The position numbers and the translations under genes were made by a program. 64,000 nt of DNA, from NCBI GenBank assembly GCA_020796225.1, contig CM036753.1, positions 80,063,441 to 80,127,440 on the forward strand, in the 5' to 3' direction. This stretch comes from Arion vulgaris. Its lineage: Eukaryota; Mollusca; Gastropoda; Stylommatophora; Arionidae. Positions 38,877 through 50,482 of the stretch are shown here, piece after piece. Within the stretch, counting starts at the first letter, position 1, and the number at the start of each line of letters is the position of its first letter. The notes beneath the pieces are model-generated. The model saw nothing but the letters and a program-made list of their open reading frames with translations, ran no database searches and was not told the origin of the DNA.

Positions 38877-41800
38877 ATCGGATATTTTACGTTACTCATA
38901 TCGGATATTTTACTTTACTCATATCGGATATTTTACTTTACTCATATCGGATATCTTACTTTACTCATATCGGATATCTTACTTTACTCATATCGGATAT
39001 TTTACTTTACTCATATCGGATATTTTACTTTACTCATATCGGATACTTTACTCATATCGGATATTTTACTTTACTCATATCGGATATTTACTTTACTCTA
39101 TCGATATCTTACTTTACTCATATTGGTTATTTTACTTTACTCATATCGGATATCTTACTTTACTCATATCGGATATCTTACTTTACTCATATTGGATATT
39201 TTACTTTACTCATATTGGGTATTTACTTTACTCATATCGGATATCTTACTTTACTCATATCGGATATTTTACTTTACTCATATCGGATATCTTACTTTAC
39301 TCATAACGGATATTTTACTTTACTCATATTGGATATTTTACTTTACTCATATCGGATATTTTACTTTACTCATAACGGATATTTTACTTTACTCATATTG
39401 GATATTTTACTTTACTCATATCGGATATTTTACTTTACTCATATCGGATATTTTACTTTACTCATATCGGATATCTTACTTTACTCATATCGGATATCTT
39501 ACTTTACTCATATCGGATATTTTACTTTACTCATATCGGAATACTTACCATTCTTACTCATATCGGATATCTTTACTTTACTCATATCGGATATTTTACT
39601 TTACTCATATTGGATATTTTACTTTACTCATATCGGATATTTTACTTTACTCATATTGGATATTTTACTTTACTCATATCGGATACTTTACTCATATCGG
39701 ATATTTTACTTTACTCATATCGGATATTTTACTTTACTCATATCGGATATTTTACTTTACTCATATCGGATATCTTACTTTACTCATATCGGATATTTTA
39801 CTTTACTCATATCGGATATTTTACTTTACTCATATCGGATATCTTACTTTACTCATATCGGATATTTTACTTTACTCATATCGGATATTTTACTTTACTC
39901 ATATCGGATATCTTACTTTACTCATATCGGATATTTTACTTTACTCATATTGGATATCTTACTTTACTCATATTGCGGGTATTTTACTTTACTCATATCG
40001 GATATTTTACTTTACTCATATCGGATATTTTACTTTACTCATATCGGATATCTTACTTTACTCATATCGGATATTTTACTTTACTCATATCGGATATTTT
40101 ACTTTACTCATATCGGATATTTTACTTTACTCATATCGGATATCTTACTTTACTCATATCGGATATTTTACTTTACTCATATCGGATATTTTACTTTACT
40201 CATATTGGATATTTTACTTTACTCATATTGGATATTTTACTTTACTCATATCGGATATCTTACTTTACTCATATTGATATTTTACTTTACTCATATCGGA
40301 TATTTACTTTACTCATATCGGATATCTTCTACTCATATCGGATATTTTACTTTACTCATATCGGATATTTTACTTTACTCATATCGGATATTTTACTTTA
40401 CTCATATCGGATATCTTACTTTACTCATATCGGATATTTTACTTTACTCATATCGGATATTTTACTTTACTCATATCGGATATCTTACTTTACTCATATC
40501 GGATATCTTACTTTACTCATATCGGATATCTTACTTTACTCATATCGGATATCTTACTTTACTCATATTGGATATTTTACTTTACTCATATTGGATATCT
40601 TACTTTACTCATATCTGATATCTTACTTTACTCATATCGGATATCTTACTTTACTCATATCGGATATTTTACTTTACTCATATCGGATATCTTACTTTAC
40701 TCATATCGGATATCTTACTTTACTCATATCGGATATTTTACTTTACTCATATCGGATATCTTACTTTACTCATATCGATTCTTTACTTTACTCATATCGG
40801 ATATTTTACTTTCTCATAATCGATATCTTACTTTACTCATATCGATATCTTACTTTACTCATATCGGATATCTTACTTTACTCATATTGATATTTTACTT
40901 TACTCATATGGATATTTACTTTACTCATATCGGATATCTTACTTTACTCATATTGATATTTTACTTTACTCATATCGGATATTTTACTTTACTCATATCG
41001 GATATTTTACTTTACTCATATCGAATATCTTACTTTACTCATATCGGATATTTTACTTTACTCATATCGGATATCTTACTTTACTCATATCTGATATCTT
41101 ACTTTACTCATATCGGATATTTTACTTTACTCATATCGGATATCTTACTTTACTCATATTGATATTCTTACTTTACTCATATTGATATCTTACTTTACTC
41201 ATATCGGATATCTTACTTTACTCATATCGGATATTTTACTTTACTCATATCGGATATCTTACTTTACTCATATCGGATATCTTACTTTACTCATATTGGT
41301 TATTTTACTTTACTCATATTGGATATCTTACTTTACTCATATTGGATATTTTACTTTACTCATATCGGATATTTTACTTTACTCATATCGGATATTTTAC
41401 TTTACTCATATCTGGGTATTTTACTTTACTCATATCGGATACTTACTTACTATCGGATATTTACTTTACTCATATCGGATATTTTACTTTACTCATATCG
41501 GATATTTTACTTTACTCATATCGGATATCTTACTTTACTCATATCGGATATCTTACTTTACTCATATCGGATATCTTACTTTACTCATATCGGATATCTT
41601 ACTTTACTCATATCGGATATCTTACTTTACTCATATCGGATATTTTACTTTACTCATATCGGATATCTTACTTTACTCATATGGATATTCTTACTTTACT
41701 CATATCGGATATCTTACTTTACTCATATTGATATTTTACTTTACTCATATCGGATATTTACTTTACTCATATCGGATATTTTACTTTACTCATATCGGAT

Positions 41801-43352
41801 ATCTTACTTTACTCATATCGGATATTTTACTTTACTCATATCGGATATTTTACTTTACTCATATCGGATATTTTACTTTACTCATATCGGATATCTTACT
41901 TTACTCATATCGGATATTTTACTTTACTCATATCGGATATCTTACTTTACTCATATTGGATATTTTACTTTACTCATATTGGATATTTTACTTTACTCAT
42001 ATCGGATATCTTACTTTACTCATATTGGATATTTTACTTTACTCATATCGGATATTTTACTTTACTCATATCGGATATTTTACTTTACTCATATCGGATA
42101 TTTTACTTTACTCATATCGGATATTTTACTTTACTCATATCGGATATCTTACTTTACTCATATCTGATATTTTACTTTACTCATATCGGATATTTTACTT
42201 TACTCATATCGGATATCTTACTTTACTCATATCGGATATCTTACTTTACTCATATCGGATATCTTACTTTACTCATATCGGATATCTTACTTTACTCATA
42301 TTGGATATTTTACTTTACTCATATTGGATATTTTACTTTACTCATATCGGATATCTTACTTTACTCATATTGGATATTTTACTTTACTCATATCGGATAT
42401 TTTACTTTACTCATATCGGATATTTTACTTTACTCATATCGGATATTTTACTTTACTCATATCGGATATTTTACTTTACTCATATCGGATATCTTACTTT
42501 ACTCATATCGGATATTTTACTTTACTCATATCGGATATTTTACTTTACTCATATCGGATATCTTACTTTACTCATATTGATTTTACTTTACTCATATTGA
42601 TATCTTACTTTACTCATATCGGATATTTACTTTACTCATATCGGATATTTACTTTACTCATATTGATATCTCATTTACTCATATTGATATTTTACTTTAC
42701 TCATATTGATATTTTACTTATCATATCGGATATCTTCTTTACTCATATCGGATATTTACTTACTCATATGGATATTTTACTTTACTCATATCGGATATCT
42801 TACTTTACCTATCGATATTTTCTACGTTTACCACTCATTGGTTATTTTATTTACTCAATCGGATATCTTATTTAACTCAATTGGATATTTTAACACTCAT
42901 ATTGAACATATCTATATTCTTTACTACATATGGATATTTCTACTTACTCTACAGATATTACTTACTGCAATTGATATCTTTACTTACTATCGGATATTTC
43001 ACTTATCATTACGGATAGTTTATACTTACAATATTGTTATGATTACTTATTACATATCGGATATCTACTTTACTCATATCGGATATTTTACTATTACTAT
43101 CGGATATTTTACTCATATCGGATATTTTACTTACTATATCGGATATTTTACTTTACTCATATCGGATATTTTACTCATATCGGATATTTTACTTTACTCA
43201 TATCGGATATTTACTTTACTTATATCGATATTTTACTTTACTCATATCGGATATTTTACTTACTCGTATGGATATTTTACTTTACTCATATCGGATATTT
43301 TACTTTACTCATATCGGATATCTTACTTTACTCATATCGGATATATTTGCTT
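38877..43352 (+). repeat. 4.5-kb satellite of a 23-bp unit (~195 copies)
   Basis: The unit is TCGGATATTTTACTTTACTC plus ATA. Common variants are TTGG for TCGG and ATCTTAC for ATTTTAC. The unit has no stop codon in any plus frame, and 23 is not divisible by three. Three rounds therefore make a 69-bp coding cycle, and long frames of up to 472 codons open in all three plus frames. They are not genes. Variant order shows higher-order structure: a 15-unit (345-bp) block from 41941 recurs at 42286, and a 69-bp block with TAACGG recurs at 39301/39370. Between about 42570 and 43220 the units are heavily eroded, then they become regular again to the right edge. Confidence 0.98.
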
Positions 43353-43945
43353 AACTTTAACAAGTTTCTTTGTCACATGTTAACATTTCCTTTATTTGAT
43401 ACACATTTTATATATAGTTTTTCTTCTCTTTACTTTACTATACCTTTATCATTTCTCCCATTTCCTTCTTGAACAACTGTTAAACCAGAGATATTTGACT
43501 TGATCCTCTTCCATATCTTTTAAGCTTTTGAGAAAACCACTTGCACATACCTGGATGTCACGTAGGCGCTAATCACCCACGCTGAATTAAGATAAGCATT
43601 GAGAATACGTTCACGTCTACCGACTCAGGTTTGTTTTTTGACCACAGGTATTATAAAGTTCAATAAATCAAAAGGCTATTTTAAGCAAATGAAAGCAGAA
43701 AACAAAACTAGATTCTCGTGTAACAACACAAGCCAAGAGAAGCAGGAATGTCACTATCTACAGACCTCACGTGGTGGAATGAAGAGACTGACTTCTTTAA
43801 CGAGTTACACGCGACATTTTCTCAGCCAGGTAACATTTAACACCTGCGTACAAACGAAAGTGTTATACTCAAAGCAAATATTGTTTCAAGAAAATAGAAA
43901 GGATTGATTAAAAAATCTCCGTTGCAACGTCTCAACACATTCTCC
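43353..43945. other. Unassigned spacer between satellites
   Basis: A 102-codon frame at 43599-43907 has an unbiased composition but no recognised motif, start context or splice signals. Otherwise AT-rich unique DNA. Confidence 0.35.
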
Positions 43946-43948
43946 CTT

Positions 43949-44581
43949 GATATTTGACTTGGAGTTAAGTATGAAGAACAACGCCTTGATCTATCTGGCA
44001 CATTTGGGAAAGTATTACTATATTAACACAGTGGTCCTTACACTTTTGGAAGTACAGATCTGTCTATGATATTTGACTTGGAGTTAAGTATGAAGAACAA
44101 CGCCTTGATCTATCTGGCACATTTGGGAAAGTATAACTATATTAACACAGTGGTTCTCACATTTTTGGAAGTGCAGATCTGTCCATGATATTTGACTTGA
44201 AGTTAATTATGAAGAACAACGCCTTTATCTATCTGGCACATTTGGGAAAGTACAGGGTGTTCAACTTAAAATGCAGCCCCAGTGATAAATAGAAATTTGC
44301 CAGGTACGCATTGCATCTCGTCTATTTACTATTTAAACCGGTTCTGACTAGCTTGTCCTACGTCACATTTGTTCATCGCCCCTTCCCGCACTACAATTAC
44401 ACACCATCACACAACCTTGACCTACACTACGTCATAACTGAACCTTCTCATCTCCATACATATATGCCAGATTAGCTCCATTCACAGACTGCTATTATCT
44501 TGAACACACTGTATAACTAGCATAGGGCTATGATTTAACACAGTGGTTCTCACATTTTTGGAAGTACCGATCTGTCTATAC
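43949..44581 (+). repeat. 119-bp tandem repeat, 3 copies, last one interrupted
   Basis: GATATTTGACTTGGAGTTAAG starts at 43949, 44068 and 44187 (119-bp period). Each unit contains GCACATTTGGGAAAGTAT and CACAGTGGTTCTCACATTTT. The third unit breaks at GGGAAAGTA where a MITE lies (44253-44511) and resumes at 44514 with slight change. Confidence 0.92.
44253..44511. mobile_element. 259-bp TA-target MITE (Tc1/mariner-like) with resolved empty site
   Basis: Ends CAGGGTGTTCAACTTAAAA and (reverse complement) CAGTGTGTTCAAGATAATAG form imperfect inverted repeats with a GCAG block a few bases inside. TA dinucleotides flank it at 44251-44252 and 44512-44513. The neighbouring 119-bp repeat units preserve the uninterrupted sequence GGGAAAGTATAACTATA, so the pre-insertion site is visible in the same window. 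The TA duplication suggests Tc1/mariner. No transposase is encoded. Confidence 0.9.
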
Positions 44582-44619
44582 AATCATTACTCCTGCATCG
44601 ACCATAGGCATAATCGCAT

Positions 44620-44790
44620 CATATTTAGGTATAAAGGTCTGAAGCCGAAGGCATTGCACCGAAATTTACCCCATATGGCTCGGTCCCTCTCCACAGAAAT
44701 GGCACGTTATCTCTCGAGAGTATTGAACAAAGCACGAACTCCTTAGCTCCTGCAACAATCCTAAGGATCTCATGAACAAATTTCACATGT
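44620..44790 (-). mobile_element. SINE-T 3' part (minus strand)
   Basis: Complement of the SINE-T body: GAAGGCATTGCACC (3' end), CCCCATATGGCTCGGTCCC, AGAAATGGCACG, GCACGAACTCC and CAATCCTAAGGATCTC. The tRNA-like head is missing on the right. Confidence 0.88.
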
Positions 44791-44887
44791 AACTTGGTCC
44801 GAAAAGATATACCACAGAGTAGTGATCTTAGTAGTCTATAATAATTAGTAACTTTCACTTTTGTAAATTATCAAATGAACATTAATA

Positions 44888-47395
44888 AAGATCTCTCATA
44901 TATCTTGTTAGTTCAGTATATCATCTTGTTAGTTCAGTATATCATCTTGCTAGTTCAGTATATCATCTTGTTAGTTCAGTATATCATCTTGCTAGTTCAG
45001 TATATCTTGTTAGTTCAGTATATCATCTTGTTAGTTCAGTATATCTTGTTAGTTCAGTATATCATCTTGTTAGTTCAGTATATCATCTTGTTAGTTCAGT
45101 ATATCATCTTGCTAGTTCAGTATATCATCTTGCTAGTTCAGTATATCTTGCTAGTTCAGTATATCATCTTGTTAGTTCAGTATATCATCTTGTTAGTTCA
45201 GTATATCATCTTGTTAGTTCAGTATATCATCTTGTTAGTTCAGTATATCATCTTGTTAGTTCAGTATATCATCTTGCTAGTTCAGTATATCATCTTGCTA
45301 GTTCAGTATACCATCTTGCTAGTTCAGTATATCATCTTGTTAGTTCAGTATATCATCTTGCTAGTTCAGTATACCATCTTGCTAGTTCAGTATATCATCT
45401 TGTTAGTTCAGTATACCATCTTGTTAGTTCAGTATATCTTGCTAGTTCAGTATATCTTGTTAGTTCAGTATATCATCTTGTTAGTTCAGTATATCATCTT
45501 GTTAGTTCAGTATATCATCTTGTTAGTTCAGTATACCATCTTGCTAGTTCAGTATACCATCTTGCTAGTTCAGTATATCTTGCTAGTTCAGTATATCTTG
45601 CTAGTTCAGTATATCTTGCTAGTTCAGTATATCTTGCTAGTTCAGTATACCATCTTGCTAGTTCAGTATATCTTGCTAGTTCAGTATATCATCTTGCTAG
45701 TTCAGTATACCATCTTGCTAGTTCAGTATACCATCTTGCTAGTTCAGTATACCATCTTGCTAGTTCAGTATATCTTGCTAGTTCAGTATACCATCTTGCT
45801 AGTTCAGTATATCTTGTTAGTTCAGTATATCTTGGTAGTTCAGTATATCTTGGTAGTTCAGTATATCTTGTTAGTTCAGTATATCTTGTTAGTTCAGTAT
45901 ATCTTGTTAGTTCAGTATATCTTGTTAGTTCAGTATATCTTGGTAGTTCAGTATATCTTGTTAGTTCAGTATATCATCTTGCTAGTTCAGTATATCTTGT
46001 TAGTTCAGTATATCATCTTGTTAGTTCAGTATATCATCTTGCTAGTTCAGTATATCATCTTGCTAGTTCAGTATATCATCTTGTTAGTTCAGTATATCTT
46101 GTTAGTTCAGTATATCATCTTGTTAGTTCAGTATACCATCTTGTTAGTTCAGTATATCTTGTTAGTTCAGTATATCTTGCTAGTTCAGTATATCATCTTG
46201 TTAGTTCAGTATATCATCTTGTTAGTTCAGTATATCATCGTGTTAGTTCAGTATATCATCTTGCTAGTTCAGTATATCATCTTGTTAGTTCAGTATATCA
46301 TCTTGTTAGTTCAGTATATCATCTTGTTAGTTCAGTATACCATCTTGCTAGTTCAGTATATCATCTTGTTAGTTCAGTATACCATCTTGCTAGTTCAGTA
46401 TACCATCTTGCTAGTTCAGTATACCATCTTGTTAGTTCAGTATATCTTGCTAGTTCAGTATATCTTGCTAGTTCAGTATATCTTGCTAGTTCAGTATACC
46501 ATCTTGCTAGTTCAGTATATCTTGCTAGTTCAGTATATCATCTTGCTAGTTCAGTATACCATCTTGCTAGTTCAGTATACCATCTTGCTAGTTCAGTATA
46601 CCATCTTGCTAGTTCAGTATATCTTGTTAGTTCAGTATATCTTGGTAGTTCAGTATATCTTGTTAGTTCAGTATATCTTGTTAGTTCAGTATATCTTGTT
46701 AGTTCAGTATATCTTGCTAGTTCAGTATATCTTGCTAGTTCAGTATATCATCTTGTTAGTTCAGTATATCATCTTGCTAGTTCAGTATACCATCTTGCTA
46801 GTTCAGTATACCATCTTGCTAGTTCAGTGTATCTTGCTAGTTCAGTATATCATCTTGCTAGTTCAGTACACCATCTTTCTAGTTCAGTATACCATCTTGC
46901 TAGTTCAGTATACCATCTTGCTAGTTCAGTATATCTTGCTAGTTCAGTATACCATCTTGCTAGTTCAGTATATCTTGTTAGTTCAGTATATCTTGTTAGT
47001 TCAGTATATCTTGTTAGTTCAGTATATCATCTTGTTAGTTCAGTATATCATCTTGCTAGTTCAGTATACCATCTTGCTAGTTCAGTATATCTTGTTAGTT
47101 CAGTATATCTTGTTAGTTCAGTATATCTTGTTAGTTCAGTATATCTTGTTAGTTCAGTATATCTTGGTAGTTCAGTATATCTTGGTAGTTCAGTATATCT
47201 TGTTAGTTCAGTATATCTTGTTAGTTCAGTATATCTTGTTAGTTCAGTATATCTTGGTAGTTCAGTATATCTTGGTAGTTCTGTATATCTTGTTAGTTCA
47301 GTATATCATCTTGCTAGTTCAGTATATTATCTTGCTAGTTCAGTATATCATCTTGCTAGTTCAGTATATCATCTTGCTAGTTCAGTATATCTGCT
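44888..47395 (+). repeat. 2.5-kb satellite of mixed 18/21-bp units with 840-codon ORF
   Basis: Units are ATCTTGTTAGTTCAGTAT (18 bp) and the same with an extra ATC or ACC (21 bp). C/T changes at TTGCTAG, TTGGTAG and TTGTTAG sort into blocks. Since 18 and 21 are both multiples of three and stops are absent in one frame, an 840-codon frame of YILLVQ and YIILLVQ repeats runs from an ATG at 44875 just outside the array. A block of mixed variants at 45686 recurs at 46535 (849 bp apart), indicating segmental duplication inside the array. I do not believe it encodes a protein: there is no homology, and the peptide is a simple hydrophobic repeat. Confidence 0.97.
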
Positions 47396-47559
47396 AGTTT
47401 TGAACAATCGATTCAAACTAATGATTAGTTTTACAAGTTCACAGTTTGTCATACTTCACGTAAACAGCTCTGTTATAAATATCATTATTGATTTGCTATT
47501 TTGGAGAACATATGGAGCTCAAGAATGATCAGGAATAAAACAAAGATGATTTTTCATTA

Positions 47560-47975
47560 AATGTCAAGGCTGTCTTTCTGTATGGAGCGGAGAATTGGAG
47601 AACAACTAAAGGAAACACCAAAAAGGTTGTGGAACGTCAATACATACCTGTACAGGATACTCCAGCTGCGATGGTATGATATTACCACAAACAGGGAACT
47701 GTGTGATAGAGCAGACACAGTAGGTGGAGCAAGAAATAAGGAGCAGAAGGTGGGGATAGATAGGACACACATGCGGAGACCCTGACAGCATCACGAGACA
47801 GGTCCTCGATGGAACCGAGGTAATAGAGGTAATGGAAGACTAAGGAACATCTGAGGCGGGCGTTGGAGACGGAATGTAAGATAATGAGGAGAGAGTGGAG
47901 AGATCTGGAAAAGATGACACAGGATAGAAGGGCTTGGACAGCCTTAGTTGGGACCTATTCTCTGTAGGGGTGAAG
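47560..47975 (+). pseudogene. LINE-gamma RT C-terminus, dead
   Basis: Encodes RRIGEQLKETPKRLWNVNTY followed by LYRILQLRWYDITTNRELCD, then in shifted frames DRTHMRRP, a NGRLRN.W basic block, W.DLEKM..DRR.W and TYSL before a stop. It is the RTE-like thumb and tail region. A purine-rich end follows. Confidence 0.88.
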
Positions 47976-48029
47976 GGTGAAGGTGAAGGAAAAGAAGTTT
48001 CACTATTCGGTATTAATTAATATTCACAA

Positions 48030-48235
48030 TGTTTGTTTCTCCAGTGTTATATTGAATCATCTTATGTATGGCAGCAAATCATGGACAATGTTTGTTTCTC
48101 CAGTGTTATATTGAATCAATACTTATGTATGGCAAAAATCATGGACAATGTTTGTTTCTCCAGTGTTATATTGAATCAATACTTATGTATAGCAGCAAAT
48201 CATGGACAATGAACAAGAAAGAAATAATGTCACTG
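48030..48235 (+). repeat. ~62-bp tandem repeat made from a LINE-delta segment, 3 copies
   Basis: The unit TGTTTGTTTCTCCAGTG plus TTATATTGAATCAATACTTA plus TGTATGGCAGCAAATCATGG occurs three times. It encodes the RT-adjacent motif ESILMYGSKSWTM. The last unit continues NKKEIMSLKAS. A TE coding fragment has been tandemly amplified. Unit 1 lacks two bases and so is out of frame. Confidence 0.9.
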
Positions 48236-48274
48236 AAAGCATCGAATGGCTCATTGGTTGTGTTCGTAAAAGCG

Positions 48275-48350
48275 CTCGTATTGCTAGGCTAGGCGATTGG
48301 TGTCGTAAGGACTAGGGTAAGTGGTTCGAGTCCCGTGTTTGTCTATTTGT
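48275..48350 (+). mobile_element. Possible tRNA-like SINE head
   Basis: GTGGTTCGAGTCCCG is a good B box, preceded by a weak A-box-like region (GCGCTCGTATTGCTAGG). No functional tRNA fold is evident, and no second copy lies in the window. Confidence 0.35.
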
Positions 48351-48832
48351 TTTTCGGAAGCTCTTAATACCTGTACCTGTTTATTTGTTGATCATATTCG
48401 TTACTTCCGTTGCTTCCTCTGGAGTTCTTGAAAAAACTCCTTGTGCTCATCTCACTGAAAGCCATAGAGACATATGGTTCTACAGAAAGATGCTGAAAAT
48501 CGCATGGGCAACAATAAAACAAAAGACGTTTTAAAAGAGCACCTGCACACAAAGAAACCTGATCAAAATAATATGAATCAAACAATCAATGTTCGTCGGG
48601 CACGTAATGCGAAGAGTAGGTTAGAAACATTTGTTAACAACAGGTAAAATACAGGGAAGGAGAGATCGTGGGAGGCAGTGTTCAAACCCTGCTGGTTTTG
48701 GCTGAAAGAGTTGGACAACAAAGCCTGACAGCAAACTTACACATGGCGATAACGTCATTGTCTGGTCGAAGAACCAAAAAGAGACGAAAAATGAAGACCT
48801 AGTCATTTGCATTAATAAACCGACCGTGTGTT
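48351..48832. other. Unassigned spacer
   Basis: Weak LINE-like traces may exist on the plus strand around 48560-48760, but I cannot support a family call. Confidence 0.35.
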
Positions 48833-49375
48833 GCTGGAGCCTGCAAGAGAAGCCAAGAATAGTAACACTGTGACCTACAAGGCATGTATGGAGGACACTG
48901 AGGTAGGGACGTGCAATGCTCTATGCAGGTGGCATGCCATTTCTGTGGAGAGGGACCGAGCCATATGGGGTAAAACCCGGTGCAATGAAGGCAATCCTTT
49001 AAAAAAAAAGATAAAAAAGGTAAAAAGCGTTGAAGAAATCGGATGTACTAGCCTGGCCTACTTGTAAGCGCATAATTGACACAACGTACAATCGCTCAGA
49101 TTACATACAAATCACAAAGAGTGGCAGATCACAAAGAGTGGCAGATCACATACAAATCACAAAGAGTGGTAGATCACATACAAATCACAAAGAGTGGTAG
49201 ATCATACACAAATCACAAAGAGTGGTAGATCACATACAAAAGAGTGGCAGATCACATACAAATCACAAAAGAGTGGTAGATCACACACAAATCACAAAAG
49301 AGTGGTAGATCACATACAAATCACAAAGAGTGGTTTACAAAGTGGTCGATCATGGAGCGTTCACAAGATGGTGAT
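48833..49375 (+). mobile_element. SINE-A/SINE-T composite with internal satellite
   Basis: SINE-A core (GAATAGTAACACTGTGACC, CTACAAGGCATGT) at 48833-48905 leads into a SINE-T 3' segment at 48906-49003 (CATGCCATTTCTGTGGAGAG, GGACCGAGCCATATGGGG, GTGCAATGAAGGCAATCC). SINE-A resumes at about 49018 with AAAAAGCGTTGAAGAAATCGG. Its 3' part has been expanded into a 28-bp array at 49105-49335 before the normal AAAGTGGTCGAT end. Confidence 0.85.
49105..49335 (+). repeat. 28-bp array from SINE-A 3' region, about 8 copies
   Basis: The unit GATCACATACAAATCACAAA followed by GAGTGGTA appears once in normal SINE-A copies. Here it is repeated about eight times with small deletions and CATACACA variants. Confidence 0.95.
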
Positions 49376-49870
49376 AATCAAATCATAAATGCTGTTTCCT
49401 CACCACCCACCACCTCCTCCTTACCGAATCCCATTAAGAATATGTTCATAGATTATTGAAACGACAACGATTTATCGATATACTCGCTCAATACTGCTTC
49501 TCATTACGCACTTTCATCGAATAATTTATCATTTGTTTACTCAGTCTCTTTGTTTACGTTTCCATGCATTTCTTCTCCAACTGATCTCAATAGTTGTGCG
49601 CAGTGCAGCTCTTTCTGGTTTTTCCGTGCATGTGCAAGAACATTTGCGTATTAATGTTTTTAACAAATGTATTGCAACATTTACTCCGCATTTCTTTGAA
49701 TGAAAAATAAATATTTCACCAAATCAATATGTTTTTGTTCTACATTGAAATCGATCATTCTGGTAAATACTGAACTTCATTGTCAGAATATTTTGTCTTC
49801 CTCAACTTTGTTCTGTAAGTTATCAGTTTTTATTTTCTGCTATTTTTTTTGTTAGTTATCTCATATCTTA
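49376..49870. other. Unassigned AT-rich spacer
   Basis: No recognisable repeat, TE or exon. Confidence 0.4.
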
Positions 49871-49873
49871 ATG

Positions 49874-50095
49874 TCGCCCGAGTGGTTACCGGGGCCCAAA
49901 TGTGGGGTGTAAAGAATAGAACCACTGTTACCTGCCACGCATGTCGTAAGAGGCGACTAAGGAGGTCTGGATGAGATCGGATGCATGTATCCGCTAGGGA
50001 ATGCTAACCCGAAACAAATGCTTGCAGAAAACGGATGCACCAGGCCGTAAGGCGCATAACATGGTGCAACGACCCTCACAATGAGGAATGGGATA
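49874..50095 (+). mobile_element. SINE-C copy with SINE-D-like 3' half
   Basis: Head GTCGCCCGAGTGGTTACCGG and core GGGGTGTAAAGAATAGAACC, CCACGCATGTCGTAAGAGGC, then GGATGAGATCGGATGCATG. The 3' half (GAAAACGGATGCACCAGGCC, GGCGCATAACATGGTGCAACG) follows SINE-D rather than SINE-C, so this is a chimera or an intermediate subfamily. Confidence 0.8.
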
Positions 50096-50124
50096 ACGGA
50101 TTCTACGGTCGTCAATCTGCCTCG

Positions 50125-50395
50125 GAGATTTAGCCACGCAGTAAGAATGTCAGAACTACCATCACGAGGGTGGACAAAACTTACAGAGGGAAGAGGTCAG
50201 CACAAACGGGAAGCAGAAATCATAGGAATTATATCCTACAGAACTGCCCCCAGTATGCAGACTTGAGAAGAAATAGGTGGCCCACTTACACTAGCGTCCA
50301 AGACAAACTGTATGGCGTGGCTGATAATCTGAGGCAGACGGCTGCCTTTATTAAAGAATCAAAAATCCCAATCTAGTGAGAACGAAGAAGAAGAA
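50125..50395 (+). pseudogene. LINE-delta trace followed by LINE-alpha 3' end
   Basis: GATTTAGCCACGCAGTAAGAA at about 50127 resembles the LINE-delta FSHLVRM coding region. From 50231 the sequence is LINE-alpha: ILQNCPQYADLRRNRW, then VQDKLYGVADNLRQTAAF, the stop in AATCCCAATCTAG and GTGAGAACGAAGAAG with (GAA)n. Only one 88-bp terminal unit is present here, unlike 5303-5566. Confidence 0.85.
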
Positions 50396-50482
50396 GATAA
50401 TGTAGGTGAGATCGTGCGCCTAGTTCTACTGGAGGCCAATGATTAATTGTAGGTTCCGTGTTCAAGTTGTGCACGTAAAAGT

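Noticed and set aside
38851..43383. Several ORFs of 90-470 codons in three plus frames with LLYSYRISYFTHIGY repeats
   Set aside because: They are produced by a stop-free 23-bp satellite read in its three registers. No start context, non-repeat domain or homology.
44149..44170. CAGTGGTTCTCACATTTTTGG as a hAT terminal repeat
   Set aside because: It resembles the start of a hAT element but occurs in each 119-bp tandem unit without a matching opposite end or 8-bp duplication.
46827..47528. 233-codon ORF with SSVYLVSS repeats
   Set aside because: Second frame of the 18/21-bp satellite plus flanking DNA.
49874..50395. SINE-C/D and LINE-alpha as a single composite element
   Set aside because: About 130 bp of LINE-delta-like and unassigned DNA separates them, and no common TSD is seen.
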